64,000 nucleotides of DNA from Flavobacterium sp. HSC-32F16 (GTDB lineage Bacteria > Bacteroidota > Bacteroidia > Flavobacteriales > Flavobacteriaceae), in NCBI RefSeq assembly GCF_024171645.1, contig NZ_JALKAC010000004.1, positions 62,001 through 126,000 on the forward strand. The letters run 5' to 3'. Under the pieces are notes generated by a model that made no database searches, was not told the DNA's origin, and saw nothing but the letters and a program-made list of their open reading frames with translations. The translations under genes and the position numbers were made by a program. How positions within the stretch are numbered: position 1 is the first letter of the stretch; each line of letters begins with the position of its first letter. Shown piece after piece: positions 35,541 through 44,360 of the stretch.

Positions 35541-35655
35541 AGTTTTCAGTGACAGTATTCAGTTTTTATCTTTATAGGAAATAAAAAAACCTGTTTGTAA
35601 AACAAACAGGTTTTTTTTTATGATTTACAATCACTGAATACTGTGACTGAAAACT
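35541..35655. repeat. CAGTTTTCAGT-type inverted repeat flanking a terminator
   Basis: Arms at 35541-35563 and 35633-35655 are inverted copies with 22 of 23 positions matching (AGTTTTCAGTGACAGTATTC in the left arm). The terminator at 35583-35619 lies in the loop. Confidence 0.7.
35583..35619. terminator. bidirectional terminator
   Basis: AAACCTGTTTG, loop TAAAA, CAAACAGGTTT with A-tract before and T-tract after. It serves the DciA-like gene (plus) and ndk (minus). Confidence 0.85.
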
Positions 35656-35661
35656 AATTTA

Positions 35662-36081
35662 CTAGAACTGCTCTCTTCCAGCAAAGTGGAATGCACCTTC
35701 GATTGCAGCGTTTTCGTCGCTGTCAGAACCGTGAACTGCATTTTCTCCAATAGAAGTTGCGTATGCTTTACGAATAGTTCCTTCAGCAGCTTCAGCTGGA
35801 TTTGTAGCTCCAATTAAAGTTCTGAAATCTTCTACTGCGTTGTCTTTTTCTAAAATTGCAGCAACAATTGGTCCGCGTGACATGAATTCAACTAATTCTC
35901 CGTAGAAAGGTCTTTCTGCGTGAACTGCGTAGAATGCTTTAGCATCTGCTACAGTTAATTGAGTTAATTTTAATGAAACGATTTTAAAACCACCATTAGT
36001 GATCATTGCTAAGATATTTCCGATGTGTCCGTTTGCAACAGCATCTGGCTTAATCATTGTAAAAGTTCTATTTGTTGCCAT
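35662..36081 (-). CDS. ndk: nucleoside diphosphate kinase
   Basis: A 139-residue enzyme that transfers phosphate between nucleoside tri- and diphosphates. [19 protein letters not shown] is the conserved start. The phospho-His117 lies in [34 protein letters not shown] is the nucleotide-binding region. Cytosolic, normal length, transcribed alone. Confidence 0.96.
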   Translation of the reverse strand: MATNRTFTMIKPDAVANGHIGNILAMITNGGFKIVSLKLTQLTVADAKAFYAVHAERPFYGELVEFMSRGPIVAAILEKDNAVEDFRTLIGATNPAEAAEGTIRKAYATSIGENAVHGSDSDENAAIEGAFHFAGREQF

Positions 36082-36197
36082 TTTATATTTTATTAAATTT
36101 TGTGCAAAAGTAGACTTTTTTTATGAATTGATTTTAATTAATTCGTAATTAAAACATAGTAGAATGATGTTTTAACCAAGAAAAGCTTTTTTTTTGA

Positions 36198-36291
36198 ACC
36201 ATATAAGTAATATAAGTGCATTTAAAGAGCGGCGCGCAAAATGATCGCAAGCTTTACGTATTTCTAAATGAACTTATATTACTTATATGGT
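36198..36291. repeat. ATATAAGTNATNTAAGT inverted repeat, copy 1
   Basis: The left arm ACCATATAAGTAATATAAGT (36198-36217) with GCATTTA has an inverted partner ending CTTATATTACTTATATGGT (36265-36291). About 40 bp with GC-rich AGCGGCGCGC lies between. Copy 2 is at 58458-58538. It fills the gap between ndk and the HGSNAT-like gene. Confidence 0.75.
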
Positions 36292-36300
36292 AAAATGTTT

Positions 36301-37572
36301 TTATACTTTGAATATTAATTTGTTTCTGTAGAATATCCACAAAATAAATGTCCAAATACAAACGTAAACTAATGCGCCGGCCAATGATGCAGTCATTGGA
36401 TTGCTGAAGAATGGTGCAATACCAAAATTGTACAGGTAACTCAAAAGATTAATTTGTTCTTCAGTATTTTGCGGATTTTTAAATTGAATCATGACTAAAG
36501 CCTGCGGAATAATCTGCGAAGTAAAGAAAACAATCATTGGATTTACGCCCCAGATTAAAAACGGTTTGAATCCTTTTTTGCAATTAGCAATATCAATTAT
36601 GTAGTATAAAATGGTTAGGAATACGGTTGCCAGACCTGTGGTGTATAAAACATAACTGCTTGTCCAAAGTGATTTGTTGATTGGAAAAACCAAATCCCAC
36701 ATTAATCCTAAAAATATAAGGACCGTTCCTGCAATTCCCATTTTTTGTGCTTTTTGAATATTGATGGTATCAGCTTGTAAAAGCTGTCCAATTAATAAAC
36801 CAATAATTCCGTTAACGATTGACGGAATGGTGCTTAAAATCCCTTCCGGATCCCAGGTAACTGTGCCGCGGTACATATGGCCTTTTAGTAAAACGCTGTC
36901 CAGCCATGAAGCTAAATTTGTTCCTTTATCGAGATTGGCTTCTCCAATTCCGGGAACAGGAATTAAAGTCATAATTGCCCAATATCCTAATAATAAAACG
37001 ATTCCGGTTATGATTTGGGTTCTCTGAGATGTTTTTAAATACAAAAGAGAAACTGCAAAATACACAATTGCAATTCGCTGCAGAACTCCCGGAAGTCTTA
37101 CGTCATGATAAGCTTCGATACCGCTGTAAGCCAGAAACAGATAAATAAACAGAATTGAAAAGGCTAAAATATTTTTGACTTTTGAGCTAAAATTTCCCAT
37201 TAAAGCATAACCAACTCCAATAGTAATTGCAAGTCGTCCAATTAAAAGCGGAATTCCTTCAAGTCCAAATAACTGGATTTTTCCGAAAAAATTAAAGAAA
37301 ATCCCCAAACAAAGCATTCGCAAAGAGCGAACTAAAATTTTGTTGAAAGTAGTGCTGTCATAAAATTTATCAGGCATTGCAAGCGGAACGGCAACTCCCA
37401 TTATGAAAATGAAAAACGGAAATACTAAATCGGTCGGTGTGCAGCCGTGCCATTCGGCGTGTAGTAATGGCGGGTAAACATTCCCCCAGTCTCCGGGATT
37501 GTTTACGATTGTCATCAATAAAATAGTGAGTCCTCTAAAGACATCCAATGAAATCAAGCGCTCTCTGGTCAT
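36301..37572 (-). CDS. HGSNAT-like / DUF5009 membrane protein, second copy
   Basis: A 423-residue protein with about eleven membrane segments. LISLDVFRGLTILLMTIVNN, then VFPFFIFIMGVAVPLAMPD, match the opening of the heparan-alpha-glucosaminide N-acetyltransferase-like family. GVLQRIAIVYF and the later FLIWGVNPMIVFFTSQIIP are the other conserved regions. HAEWHGCTPTDL supplies the conserved His and Asp near the presumed active site. It would transfer acyl groups across the inner membrane to a sugar. It is clearly a paralogue type of 22616-23803 but only distantly similar. Confidence 0.85.
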   Translation of the reverse strand: MTRERLISLDVFRGLTILLMTIVNNPGDWGNVYPPLLHAEWHGCTPTDLVFPFFIFIMGVAVPLAMPDKFYDSTTFNKILVRSLRMLCLGIFFNFFGKIQLFGLEGIPLLIGRLAITIGVGYALMGNFSSKVKNILAFSILFIYLFLAYSGIEAYHDVRLPGVLQRIAIVYFAVSLLYLKTSQRTQIITGIVLLLGYWAIMTLIPVPGIGEANLDKGTNLASWLDSVLLKGHMYRGTVTWDPEGILSTIPSIVNGIIGLLIGQLLQADTINIQKAQKMGIAGTVLIFLGLMWDLVFPINKSLWTSSYVLYTTGLATVFLTILYYIIDIANCKKGFKPFLIWGVNPMIVFFTSQIIPQALVMIQFKNPQNTEEQINLLSYLYNFGIAPFFSNPMTASLAGALVYVCIWTFILWIFYRNKLIFKV

Positions 37573-37688
37573 AGTTTTTGGTAAATAGGTTAATTTTTTG
37601 TTATTATAAATTTTCTATTTGGTTTAGAGAGGCAATAATTTCGAGAAGAAGGTGGTTATTTGATTCTCAAAGATTACTACTTATATTT

Positions 37689-37773
37689 TTTGCCACGAAT
37701 TTCACGAATTTACACTAATTTCTATTCTTTGCAAGAAAAATAATTCGTGATAATTCGTGTAATTTGTGGCAAA
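37689..37773. repeat. ACGAATT-type inverted repeat, copy 2
   Basis: The left arm TTTGCCACGAATTTCACGAA has an inverted partner TTCGTGTAATTTGTGGCAAA. It lies between bshC and the HGSNAT-like gene. Confidence 0.65.
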
Positions 37774-37778
37774 CTATT

Positions 37779-39368
37779 TTAAATTGTTATGATATTAAAA
37801 TTCATTTCTAAAGGTTTCAGTTTTTGCAGCAAAAGCGGGACTAATTGTTCGCCTTTTTCAAGATAAAATTCAGAAAAATTGCTTTGACGTTCCTGTAAGC
37901 TGTTGTTTGGGAATAGTTCACATTGTAAATCGGTTACGCACTGCAATTGATCGCTCAGTTTTCTTTTTTGTGCTTTTAATAAACGTTTTTCTAAATTTTC
38001 AAGACCTTTAGTCTGCTTTACTTCTTGGGCTTTTACAGCTCCTGAAAATGATTTGTCGGTTTGATTGGCCAATTCGTAAAGATATTGAAATTGGGTTTTC
38101 AGTATTTCTTTTTGAGGCGTTAAATCAATTGGAAATGCAGAAATTTTATGAGTAATCGTGTTTATTAAATTTTCTTGTTTGGTAAAAAGATCGCTCCAGC
38201 TTAAGTTTAATTGATCTGCTTTTTTACCTTGTTTTTCGGTTGCCAAAAGAACAGAGTTCCGAACCAAAATCATTGGAAAATTAATTTTTACAGCATCAAA
38301 AAATGATTTCAATTCCAGCCAATACGCAATTTCTCCGCCTCCGCCAATGTAGCATAGATTTGGAAGAATAATTTCCTGATAAAGCGGACGCATAATAACA
38401 TTGGGACTGAATTTTTCAGGATGATTTTCTAATTCAGAAAGAATTTGTTCTTTAGAAAAAGAGATTTTTGTGTTGTTTACAAAGTACTTATCTTCTTCAA
38501 AAATGATTCTTTCGCGCAGATTATCTTCAATATAAAATAAATTAATTTCACGCGGATTTACCTGAACGGTGTATTCTTTTAATTGTTCAATGGTTTCCTG
38601 AACGGCTTTGTATGAAGTTTGTTTTTCCAGTTCTTCCTTTGCATACGGAATAAAAGCACGTTTTAAATCGGCATCATCAGCATCTATAATTACTAAACCA
38701 TAATTAGCAAATAAGCTGTTGGCTAAAAATCGGGTTGCATCGGCCAGATTATCGTGTTTTAAATAAGAATCTTCAAAAAGCTTTTTTAGAGTATTCGCAT
38801 TTGTACTTGAACCTAATTCTAAAGAATAGATTTCTAAGAATTCTGCTAAACCTTCAGTTGAAAGTCGGCCTACAGGACCGTTACTTTCTTTGTTCCATCT
38901 GAATTTTTTTCCTTTTAAATTAAAATAATTGATTTCTTCAAAATCATGATCTTCTGTTGCCATCCAATAAATAGGAACAAAATTGTATGATGGATACTTT
39001 GATTTTAATTCTTTGGTAAGATTAATGGTCGAAATGATTTTGTATAAGAAATACAAAGGCCCGCTAAATAAGTTTAACTGATGCCCGGTTGTAATTGTAA
39101 AGGTATTGTCGAGTGCTAAAAGCTCAATATTTTGTTTGGTTGAATCCGAGATTTCGATATTTTGATATTGCTTTTTTAAAGTTGAAACCAAAGGAATTCT
39201 ATTACTGTTATCAAAATTGTCTGCTTTTTCGGCAATTTGTTTTTCGAAATTCTCTAAAGTAGGGAAATGGTTGTACAGCGGTTTTAATTCTGATTTCTGA
39301 TCTAAATAATCTTGTATCAATTTAGAGAAATATCCAGAAGTTTGATAGCTGATACAGTCGGTAGGCAT
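37779..39368 (-). CDS. bshC: bacillithiol synthase BshC (cysteine-adding enzyme)
   Basis: A 529-residue enzyme for the last step of bacillithiol synthesis, adding cysteine to glucosaminyl-malate. It opens ISYQTSGYFSKLIQDYL. TITTGHQLNLFSGPLYFLYK and FVPIYWMATEDHDFEEINYF are the signature nucleotide-binding-like motifs, and NLCYIGGGGEIAYWLELKSF lies further on. The C-terminal coiled coil begins near KTKGLENLEKRLLKAQKRKL. Cytosolic. bshA and bshB are not adjacent. Bacillithiol is the main low-molecular thiol in many Bacteroidota. Confidence 0.93.
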   Translation of the reverse strand: MPTDCISYQTSGYFSKLIQDYLDQKSELKPLYNHFPTLENFEKQIAEKADNFDNSNRIPLVSTLKKQYQNIEISDSTKQNIELLALDNTFTITTGHQLNLFSGPLYFLYKIISTINLTKELKSKYPSYNFVPIYWMATEDHDFEEINYFNLKGKKFRWNKESNGPVGRLSTEGLAEFLEIYSLELGSSTNANTLKKLFEDSYLKHDNLADATRFLANSLFANYGLVIIDADDADLKRAFIPYAKEELEKQTSYKAVQETIEQLKEYTVQVNPREINLFYIEDNLRERIIFEEDKYFVNNTKISFSKEQILSELENHPEKFSPNVIMRPLYQEIILPNLCYIGGGGEIAYWLELKSFFDAVKINFPMILVRNSVLLATEKQGKKADQLNLSWSDLFTKQENLINTITHKISAFPIDLTPQKEILKTQFQYLYELANQTDKSFSGAVKAQEVKQTKGLENLEKRLLKAQKRKLSDQLQCVTDLQCELFPNNSLQERQSNFSEFYLEKGEQLVPLLLQKLKPLEMNFNIITI

Positions 39369-39603
39369 AATTTTAAATTTATTTTTGACAGCTGTAAATT
39401 TAATGAAAATATACAGTTAAAAACGGTTTTAACTATTGCTTATGATTTGATTTTTATTTTTTGTTTTAAACTTCCTATAATCAGGTTTTTAATTTAGAAT
39501 TAAATAAAGTTTGTTTAAAATGTAAAACGCATATAATTTGTTAAAAACACAATGAGGTTTTAAAACTAATTGGTTTAAATGTGAAATATTAATAACGAAA
39601 CTA

Positions 39604-39611
39604 TATTTTTG
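39604..39611 (+). promoter_or_regulatory. putative -7 element of the MHS transporter gene
   Basis: TATTTTTG matches TAnnTTTG and lies 29 bp before the start at 39641. No clear -33 box is seen at normal spacing. Confidence 0.4.
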
Positions 39612-39640
39612 TAACCAAAAAAAAGATATATCTATTTTGC

Positions 39641-40918
39641 ATGGAAACTAACCCGAAAAAAAAGAACTCCTTAAAACACGTTCTTTTTGGTTCTTTAATT
39701 GGAACTACAATTGAATTTTTTGACTTTTATATTTATGCCAATGCTGCAGTATTGGTTTTTCCACAATTATTTTTTCCAAGTTCCGATTCTACGATGGCAA
39801 CTCTGGAATCTTTGGCCACTTTTTCAATAGCATTTTTATCTCGTCCGTTAGGTTCAGCTTTTTTTGGACATTATGGAGATAAAATTGGGCGTAAATTTAC
39901 TCTGGTTGCGGCTTTGTTAACAATGGGTATTTCGACCGTAACAATAGGTTTTTTACCAAGTTATGCCAGTATTGGAGTTGCAGCACCTTTGTTATTAATG
40001 CTCTGCCGCTTTGGACAAGGTGTAGGTTTAGGGGGCGAATGGGGAGGAGCTGTTTTATTGGCAATAGAAAATGCACCGCCAAATAAACGTGCCTGGTACG
40101 GAATGTTCCCGCAATTAGGTGCTCCAATTGGATTATTGCTTTCAGGCGGGACTTTTTTACTGTTAACCGATTCAATGAGCAATGAAGATTTTATGGATTA
40201 CGGCTGGAGAATTCCGTTTATTGCCAGTTCGTTATTGGTTGTTGTAGGTTTTTATATCCGAACAAAAATTACAGAAACACCTTCTTTTGAAAATTCTAAA
40301 AAAGAACAGGAAGAAGTAAAAGTTCCTTTTTTGGAATTGGTGAAATCATATAAAAATCAACTGATTTTTGGAACTTTCGCCGCAATTACAACCTTTTTGG
40401 TTTTCTATTTAATGACCGTCTTTACATTAAGCTGGGCGACTTCAGACTTAGGAATTGTTAAGCGGGACGGATTGTTAATTCAATTATTTTCGGTATTGTT
40501 TTTTGCCATTTTTATCCCGGTTTCGGCTGTGGCAGCAGATAAAATAGGCCGTCGAAAAATGCTTATTATGGCTACAGCAGCAATTGCGATTTTCGGATTT
40601 TTCTTTTCTTATTTTTTAAGTACTGGAAATATTGTTTTAGTTACCACTTTTGCCTGTATTGGAATGTCTTTGATGGGATTCACTTATGGGCCATTGGGAA
40701 CTTTTTTATCAGAGTTGTTTCCAACAAATGTTCGATATTCCGGTGCATCTTTAACTTTTAATATGGCAGGAATTCTAGGTGCTGCTTTTGCGCCTATGAT
40801 TGCTATTTGGCTAGCCAAGACATATGATGTAAGTTATGTGGGATTTTATTTAGTTACTGCTGCACTGATATCCTTAATATCATTTTTGGTTATTAGTAAA
40901 GAGGAGCATAAATTTTAA
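39641..40918 (+). CDS. MFS transporter, metabolite:H+ symporter (MHS) family
   Basis: A 425-residue inner-membrane transporter with twelve segments. GSLIGTTIEFFDFYIYANAA is the MHS-family start. FGHYGDKIGRKFTLVAALL and ADKIGRRKML are the loop motifs after segments 2 and 8, and RFGQGVGLGGEWGGAVLLA is the conserved helix of the fourth segment. Family members carry proline, betaine, citrate, 2-oxoglutarate or shikimate with protons. The substrate cannot be named. It stands alone with its own promoter element and terminator. Confidence 0.9.
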   Translation: METNPKKKNSLKHVLFGSLIGTTIEFFDFYIYANAAVLVFPQLFFPSSDSTMATLESLATFSIAFLSRPLGSAFFGHYGDKIGRKFTLVAALLTMGISTVTIGFLPSYASIGVAAPLLLMLCRFGQGVGLGGEWGGAVLLAIENAPPNKRAWYGMFPQLGAPIGLLLSGGTFLLLTDSMSNEDFMDYGWRIPFIASSLLVVVGFYIRTKITETPSFENSKKEQEEVKVPFLELVKSYKNQLIFGTFAAITTFLVFYLMTVFTLSWATSDLGIVKRDGLLIQLFSVLFFAIFIPVSAVAADKIGRRKMLIMATAAIAIFGFFFSYFLSTGNIVLVTTFACIGMSLMGFTYGPLGTFLSELFPTNVRYSGASLTFNMAGILGAAFAPMIAIWLAKTYDVSYVGFYLVTAALISLISFLVISKEEHKF

Positions 40919-40965
40919 ACTTGATTTCACTTAAAATTCGTAATTACGAAACTTCATAATAAAAT

Positions 40966-41002
40966 ACAGCCCACAAGATTATTTATAAATTTTGTGGGCT
41001 GT
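40966..41002. terminator. terminator after the MHS transporter
   Basis: ACAGCCCACAA, AT-rich loop, TTGTGGGCTGT followed by GTTTGTTT. It also lies downstream of the relic sorting domain on the minus strand. Confidence 0.75.
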
Positions 41003-41014
41003 GTTTGTTTAAAA

Positions 41015-41218
41015 TTATCTTTTCAAAGTAAAATGACCTCTAAATTCTGTTTTATTTAATCTTGCAGCAATAAACCAATAATCTGAAGAGGGTCAATGCC
41101 GGCCAAGACAAGTTCCGCCCCAAGAAGTGTTTGGTCTTAATTCTTTGAGGAATTTTCCATAACGGTCAAAAATTCTGATTCTCAAAAAGGCACAAGACTT
41201 ATTCAATAAAATCTTTTC
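41015..41218 (-). pseudogene. relic of a type IX secretion (type B) C-terminal sorting domain
   Basis: The minus strand reads LRIRIFDRYGKFLKELRPNT, SWGGTCLGRH, stop, PSSDYWFIAARLNKTEFRGH, FTLKR, stop. This is the conserved end of gliding-motility/type B sorting domains, which direct proteins through the type IX system. An in-frame TGA (41093-41095) interrupts it where intact proteins have a Leu or Met before PSSDYWF, and a stop at 41219-41221 precedes the fragment. No upstream body of a gene remains. It fills most of the 348-bp gap between the MHS transporter and the radical SAM gene. Confidence 0.78.
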
Positions 41219-41240
41219 TCAAAAAGTCCTTAATAACCTG

Positions 41241-41248
41241 TATTTTTG
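41241..41248 (+). promoter_or_regulatory. putative -7 element for the radical SAM gene
   Basis: TATTTTTG, 18 bp before the TTG start at 41267. No -33 box is clear. Confidence 0.4.
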
Positions 41249-41266
41249 CAAAAAAAATAATTCCCT

Positions 41267-43492
41267 TTGAAAACGAAGCTTTTTGTAATCACACCGCCTT
41301 TTACTCAACTCAATACACCGTATCCGGCAACGGCTTATATAAAAGGTTTTTTAAATACAAAAAATATCGAATCGGTTCAGGCAGATTTGGGTATTGATGT
41401 GATTTTGGAATTGTTTTCGAAAAAAGGACTTGTTGATTTGTTTCAGTTTTCAAGTTCAAAGTTTCAGGTTGTTGGAAACGAAATCTCTGATAACTCGAAA
41501 CGTATTTTTGCTTTGCAGGATGAATATATCAAAACGATTGATCCTGTAATTCAGTTTTTACAGGGAAAAAATCCAACTTTGGCATTGCAGATTTGTCAGG
41601 AAGATTTTCTTCCAGAAGCTTCTCGTTTTGCACAGCTGGAAGAACTCGATTGGGCTTTCGGAACAATGGGAACTCAGGATAAAGCCAAACATTTGGCTAC
41701 TTTGTATCTCGAAGATATTTCAGATTTTATTGTAGAATGTGTTGATGAGAATTTTGGCTTCAGCCGATATGCGGAACGTTTAGGCCGAAGCGCGAATTCT
41801 TTTGATGAATTATACAACGCTTTACAGCAAAAACCAACTTATATTGATGCAATTTTAATTTCGATTTTAAAAGAAAAAATTGAAGCTGTAAAGCCTACAT
41901 TATTTTTAATTTCTGTTCCCTTTCCGGGGAACTTATACAGCGCATTTAGATCTGCACAATGGGTAAAACAAAATCATCCCGAAATTAAAATTTCAATGGG
42001 AGGTGGTTTTCCAAATACCGAATTACGTTCTCTTTCGGATAAACGTGTTTTCGAATTTTTTGACTTTGTGACTTTGGACGATGGTGAAGTTCCTATTGAA
42101 GAATTAATTTTCAATTTAGAAAATCCAAATTCTGTCACTTCGAGCGAAGTCGGGAAGCAGTATAAAAGAACTTTTTTATTAGAAAATGGAGAAGTAGTTT
42201 ATAAAAATAATTCCTTAAAACACGATTACAAACAGGCTTATGTAGGAACTCCAGATTACTCAGATCTGCCTTTGGATAAATACATTTCGGTTATCGAAAT
42301 CGTAAATCCAATGCATAGAATGTGGAGCGATGGACGTTGGAATAAACTCACGATGGCGCATGGCTGTTATTGGGGAAAATGTACTTTTTGCGATATTTCT
42401 CTGGATTATATAAAAGTTTACGAACCTGTTGCAGCAAGTCTGCTTTGTGATCGAATCGAAGAATTGATTCTTCAAACCGGTCAAAATGGGTTTCATTTTG
42501 TTGATGAAGCTGCACCGCCGGCTTTAATGCGTGCTTTAGCTCTTGAAATTCTAAAAAGAAAACTGGCTGTTACATGGTGGACTAATATTCGCTTCGAAAA
42601 AAGCTTTTCTAAAGATTTGTGTTTATTATTAAAAGCTTCTGGATGTATTGCCGTTTCGGGTGGTTTAGAAGTTGCTTCGGATAGATTATTAAAATTAATA
42701 GACAAAGGCGTAACCGTAGAACAAGTTGCTAAAGTGACCCGCAATTTTACGGAAGCCGGAATTATGGTTCACGCGTATTTAATGTACGGATATCCAACAC
42801 AAACAATTCAGGAAACGATTGACAGTCTCGAAATGGTCCGCCAGTTATTTGAAGCCGGAGTCTTGCAATCCGGATTTTGGCATCAGTTTGCTCTTACGGC
42901 TCATAGTCCGGTTGGATTGTATCCTGAAAAATTTGGGGTGACAAAAAAAACAGAATTAATTGGAACGTTTGCAAACAACGATATTGAATATACCGATTCA
43001 ACAGGAATCAACCACGATAAATTCAGTTTCGGATTAAAGAAATCTCTTTTTAATTTCATGCACGGAATCTGTTTTGATTATGAATTGCAGGATTGGTTTG
43101 ACTTTAAAATTCCAAAAACAAAAATTCATCCCGATTTCATTTTTAATGCGCTTGAAGAACAAAATGATTTCAATACAAAGCCAAATGCAAAAGTAGTCTG
43201 GCTTGGCGGAAAACCTTCGGCAGAAATCTTTACAAAATCAAAAAAGGGCAGAAGCTGGGAAATGATGTCCTTAACTTTTCATGATAAAAAGCAAAGTTTC
43301 AACATTCAAACCAGTAAAGAAGAAGGCGATTGGCTGACTGAAATTTTGACCAAAATATCAATTTCAAACCCTAAAAGCTATACTTTTCAGGAAGTTAAAA
43401 ATGACTTCGAAACGTCGCTGGACGATTTTGAATTGTTTTGGTATTCTAAACCAATCAATACTTTGCGAGAGTTTGGATTATTGGTTTTGTAA
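41267..43492 (+). CDS. radical SAM protein with B12-binding-like N-terminus
   Basis: A 741-residue cytosolic protein starting at a TTG (41267): no better ATG exists and KLFVITPPFTQLNTPYP is the typical family opening. Residues 1-285 resemble a cobalamin-binding-like region with ISMGGGFPNTELR and a following DDGEVPIEELI. The radical SAM core begins with GCYWGKCTFCD (Cys367, Cys372, Cys375), a C-x4-C-x2-C spacing instead of the usual C-x3-C-x2-C. FHFVDEAAPPALMRALALEI and YLMYGYPTQTIQETIDSLE follow. The substrate is unknown. The next gene, convergent, is a metallo-hydrolase. Confidence 0.83.
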   Translation: MKTKLFVITPPFTQLNTPYPATAYIKGFLNTKNIESVQADLGIDVILELFSKKGLVDLFQFSSSKFQVVGNEISDNSKRIFALQDEYIKTIDPVIQFLQGKNPTLALQICQEDFLPEASRFAQLEELDWAFGTMGTQDKAKHLATLYLEDISDFIVECVDENFGFSRYAERLGRSANSFDELYNALQQKPTYIDAILISILKEKIEAVKPTLFLISVPFPGNLYSAFRSAQWVKQNHPEIKISMGGGFPNTELRSLSDKRVFEFFDFVTLDDGEVPIEELIFNLENPNSVTSSEVGKQYKRTFLLENGEVVYKNNSLKHDYKQAYVGTPDYSDLPLDKYISVIEIVNPMHRMWSDGRWNKLTMAHGCYWGKCTFCDISLDYIKVYEPVAASLLCDRIEELILQTGQNGFHFVDEAAPPALMRALALEILKRKLAVTWWTNIRFEKSFSKDLCLLLKASGCIAVSGGLEVASDRLLKLIDKGVTVEQVAKVTRNFTEAGIMVHAYLMYGYPTQTIQETIDSLEMVRQLFEAGVLQSGFWHQFALTAHSPVGLYPEKFGVTKKTELIGTFANNDIEYTDSTGINHDKFSFGLKKSLFNFMHGICFDYELQDWFDFKIPKTKIHPDFIFNALEEQNDFNTKPNAKVVWLGGKPSAEIFTKSKKGRSWEMMSLTFHDKKQSFNIQTSKEEGDWLTEILTKISISNPKSYTFQEVKNDFETSLDDFELFWYSKPINTLREFGLLVL

Positions 43493-43493
43493 A

Positions 43494-44258
43494 TTAATAA
43501 TCTACACTCGTCCCGTCACTCGGAATTGCAGTTTTTGATAAAAGATTGTTTTCTGTCAAAGCTCTTTTTAATTGTTCACGAGTTGTTGGGCAATGATTTA
43601 AAGCTTCCAGATGATTTGCAAAAACTTTTCCGGGAGCAAGTGCCGTAAATCTCAAAATATCTTCCATTCGCATTAATAAAGGCTGTCCAATATCTAATCT
43701 TGCTGTTCCGCAGGCAATTGTAGCAATGTCTGGTTTCAGTTCAATCAAAACTTTTTGCACATCCTCTGTAAAAATAGTATCAGAGCTGATATAAACAGAT
43801 TTTTCATTCGTAAGTTCAATGAAAAAGCCCATTACATTTCCCATCAGTTTAGATATAAAACCGTAACCATGAAGAGCAGGAATACCAATAATTCTTCCTC
43901 CCAAAAAAGGCTGTGGTTCCCAGTAATTTAAAGTCTGAATAATATTAAGACCTCTTTGCAAAAGAGATTTTTCATCTTTTACACTACAGATAACCGGAAC
44001 ACTTTTTCTTCGCAAAAAAACTTCGCCGGCTTTATCTATATGATCCGGATGCAAATGTGTAATGATACAATGCGTTACTCTGCTTAAAATTTCCCTGCTG
44101 TTTTTAGGCAGTGCCACCAGCGGATTTCGCTTAGGCTTGTATCGAAAAATAGTAAATGGAGCAATTGTTTTTCGCTTTCCTAACATTGGATCAACCAGAA
44201 TCACATACTGTTCTGTTTCAATTACCAATGTGGCATTTCGCAAATGATGTATTTTCAT
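43494..44258 (-). CDS. MBL-fold metallo-hydrolase (UlaG/RomA-like)
   Basis: A 254-residue hydrolase of the metallo-beta-lactamase fold. The metal motif THLHPDHID has His68, His70, Asp72 and His73. Later ligands are in ALHGYGF and the Asp-containing ISSDTIFTEDVQ, and the last His is in FANHLEALNHC. The N-terminal IHHLRNATLVIETEQYVILV with a following DPML resembles UlaG-like lactonases and NAPE-PLD-like enzymes. Cytosolic. The stop lies next to the end of the radical SAM gene. The substrate is unknown. Confidence 0.82.
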   Translation of the reverse strand: MKIHHLRNATLVIETEQYVILVDPMLGKRKTIAPFTIFRYKPKRNPLVALPKNSREILSRVTHCIITHLHPDHIDKAGEVFLRRKSVPVICSVKDEKSLLQRGLNIIQTLNYWEPQPFLGGRIIGIPALHGYGFISKLMGNVMGFFIELTNEKSVYISSDTIFTEDVQKVLIELKPDIATIACGTARLDIGQPLLMRMEDILRFTALAPGKVFANHLEALNHCPTTREQLKRALTENNLLSKTAIPSDGTSVDY

Positions 44259-44360
44259 ATCCGGGAAAATTAGAACTTAAAAATACAAAGTTTTTTGAAA
44301 ATTGTTTTACAGATTTTTCTTTATTTTTAGCAGAATTGTTATTATTTGAAACAATTCACT

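Noticed and set aside
41015..41218. Sorting-domain fragment considered as a real small gene
   Set aside because: It has an internal stop, no start codon in a sensible place and no signal peptide. Its only resemblance is to the end of much larger secreted proteins.
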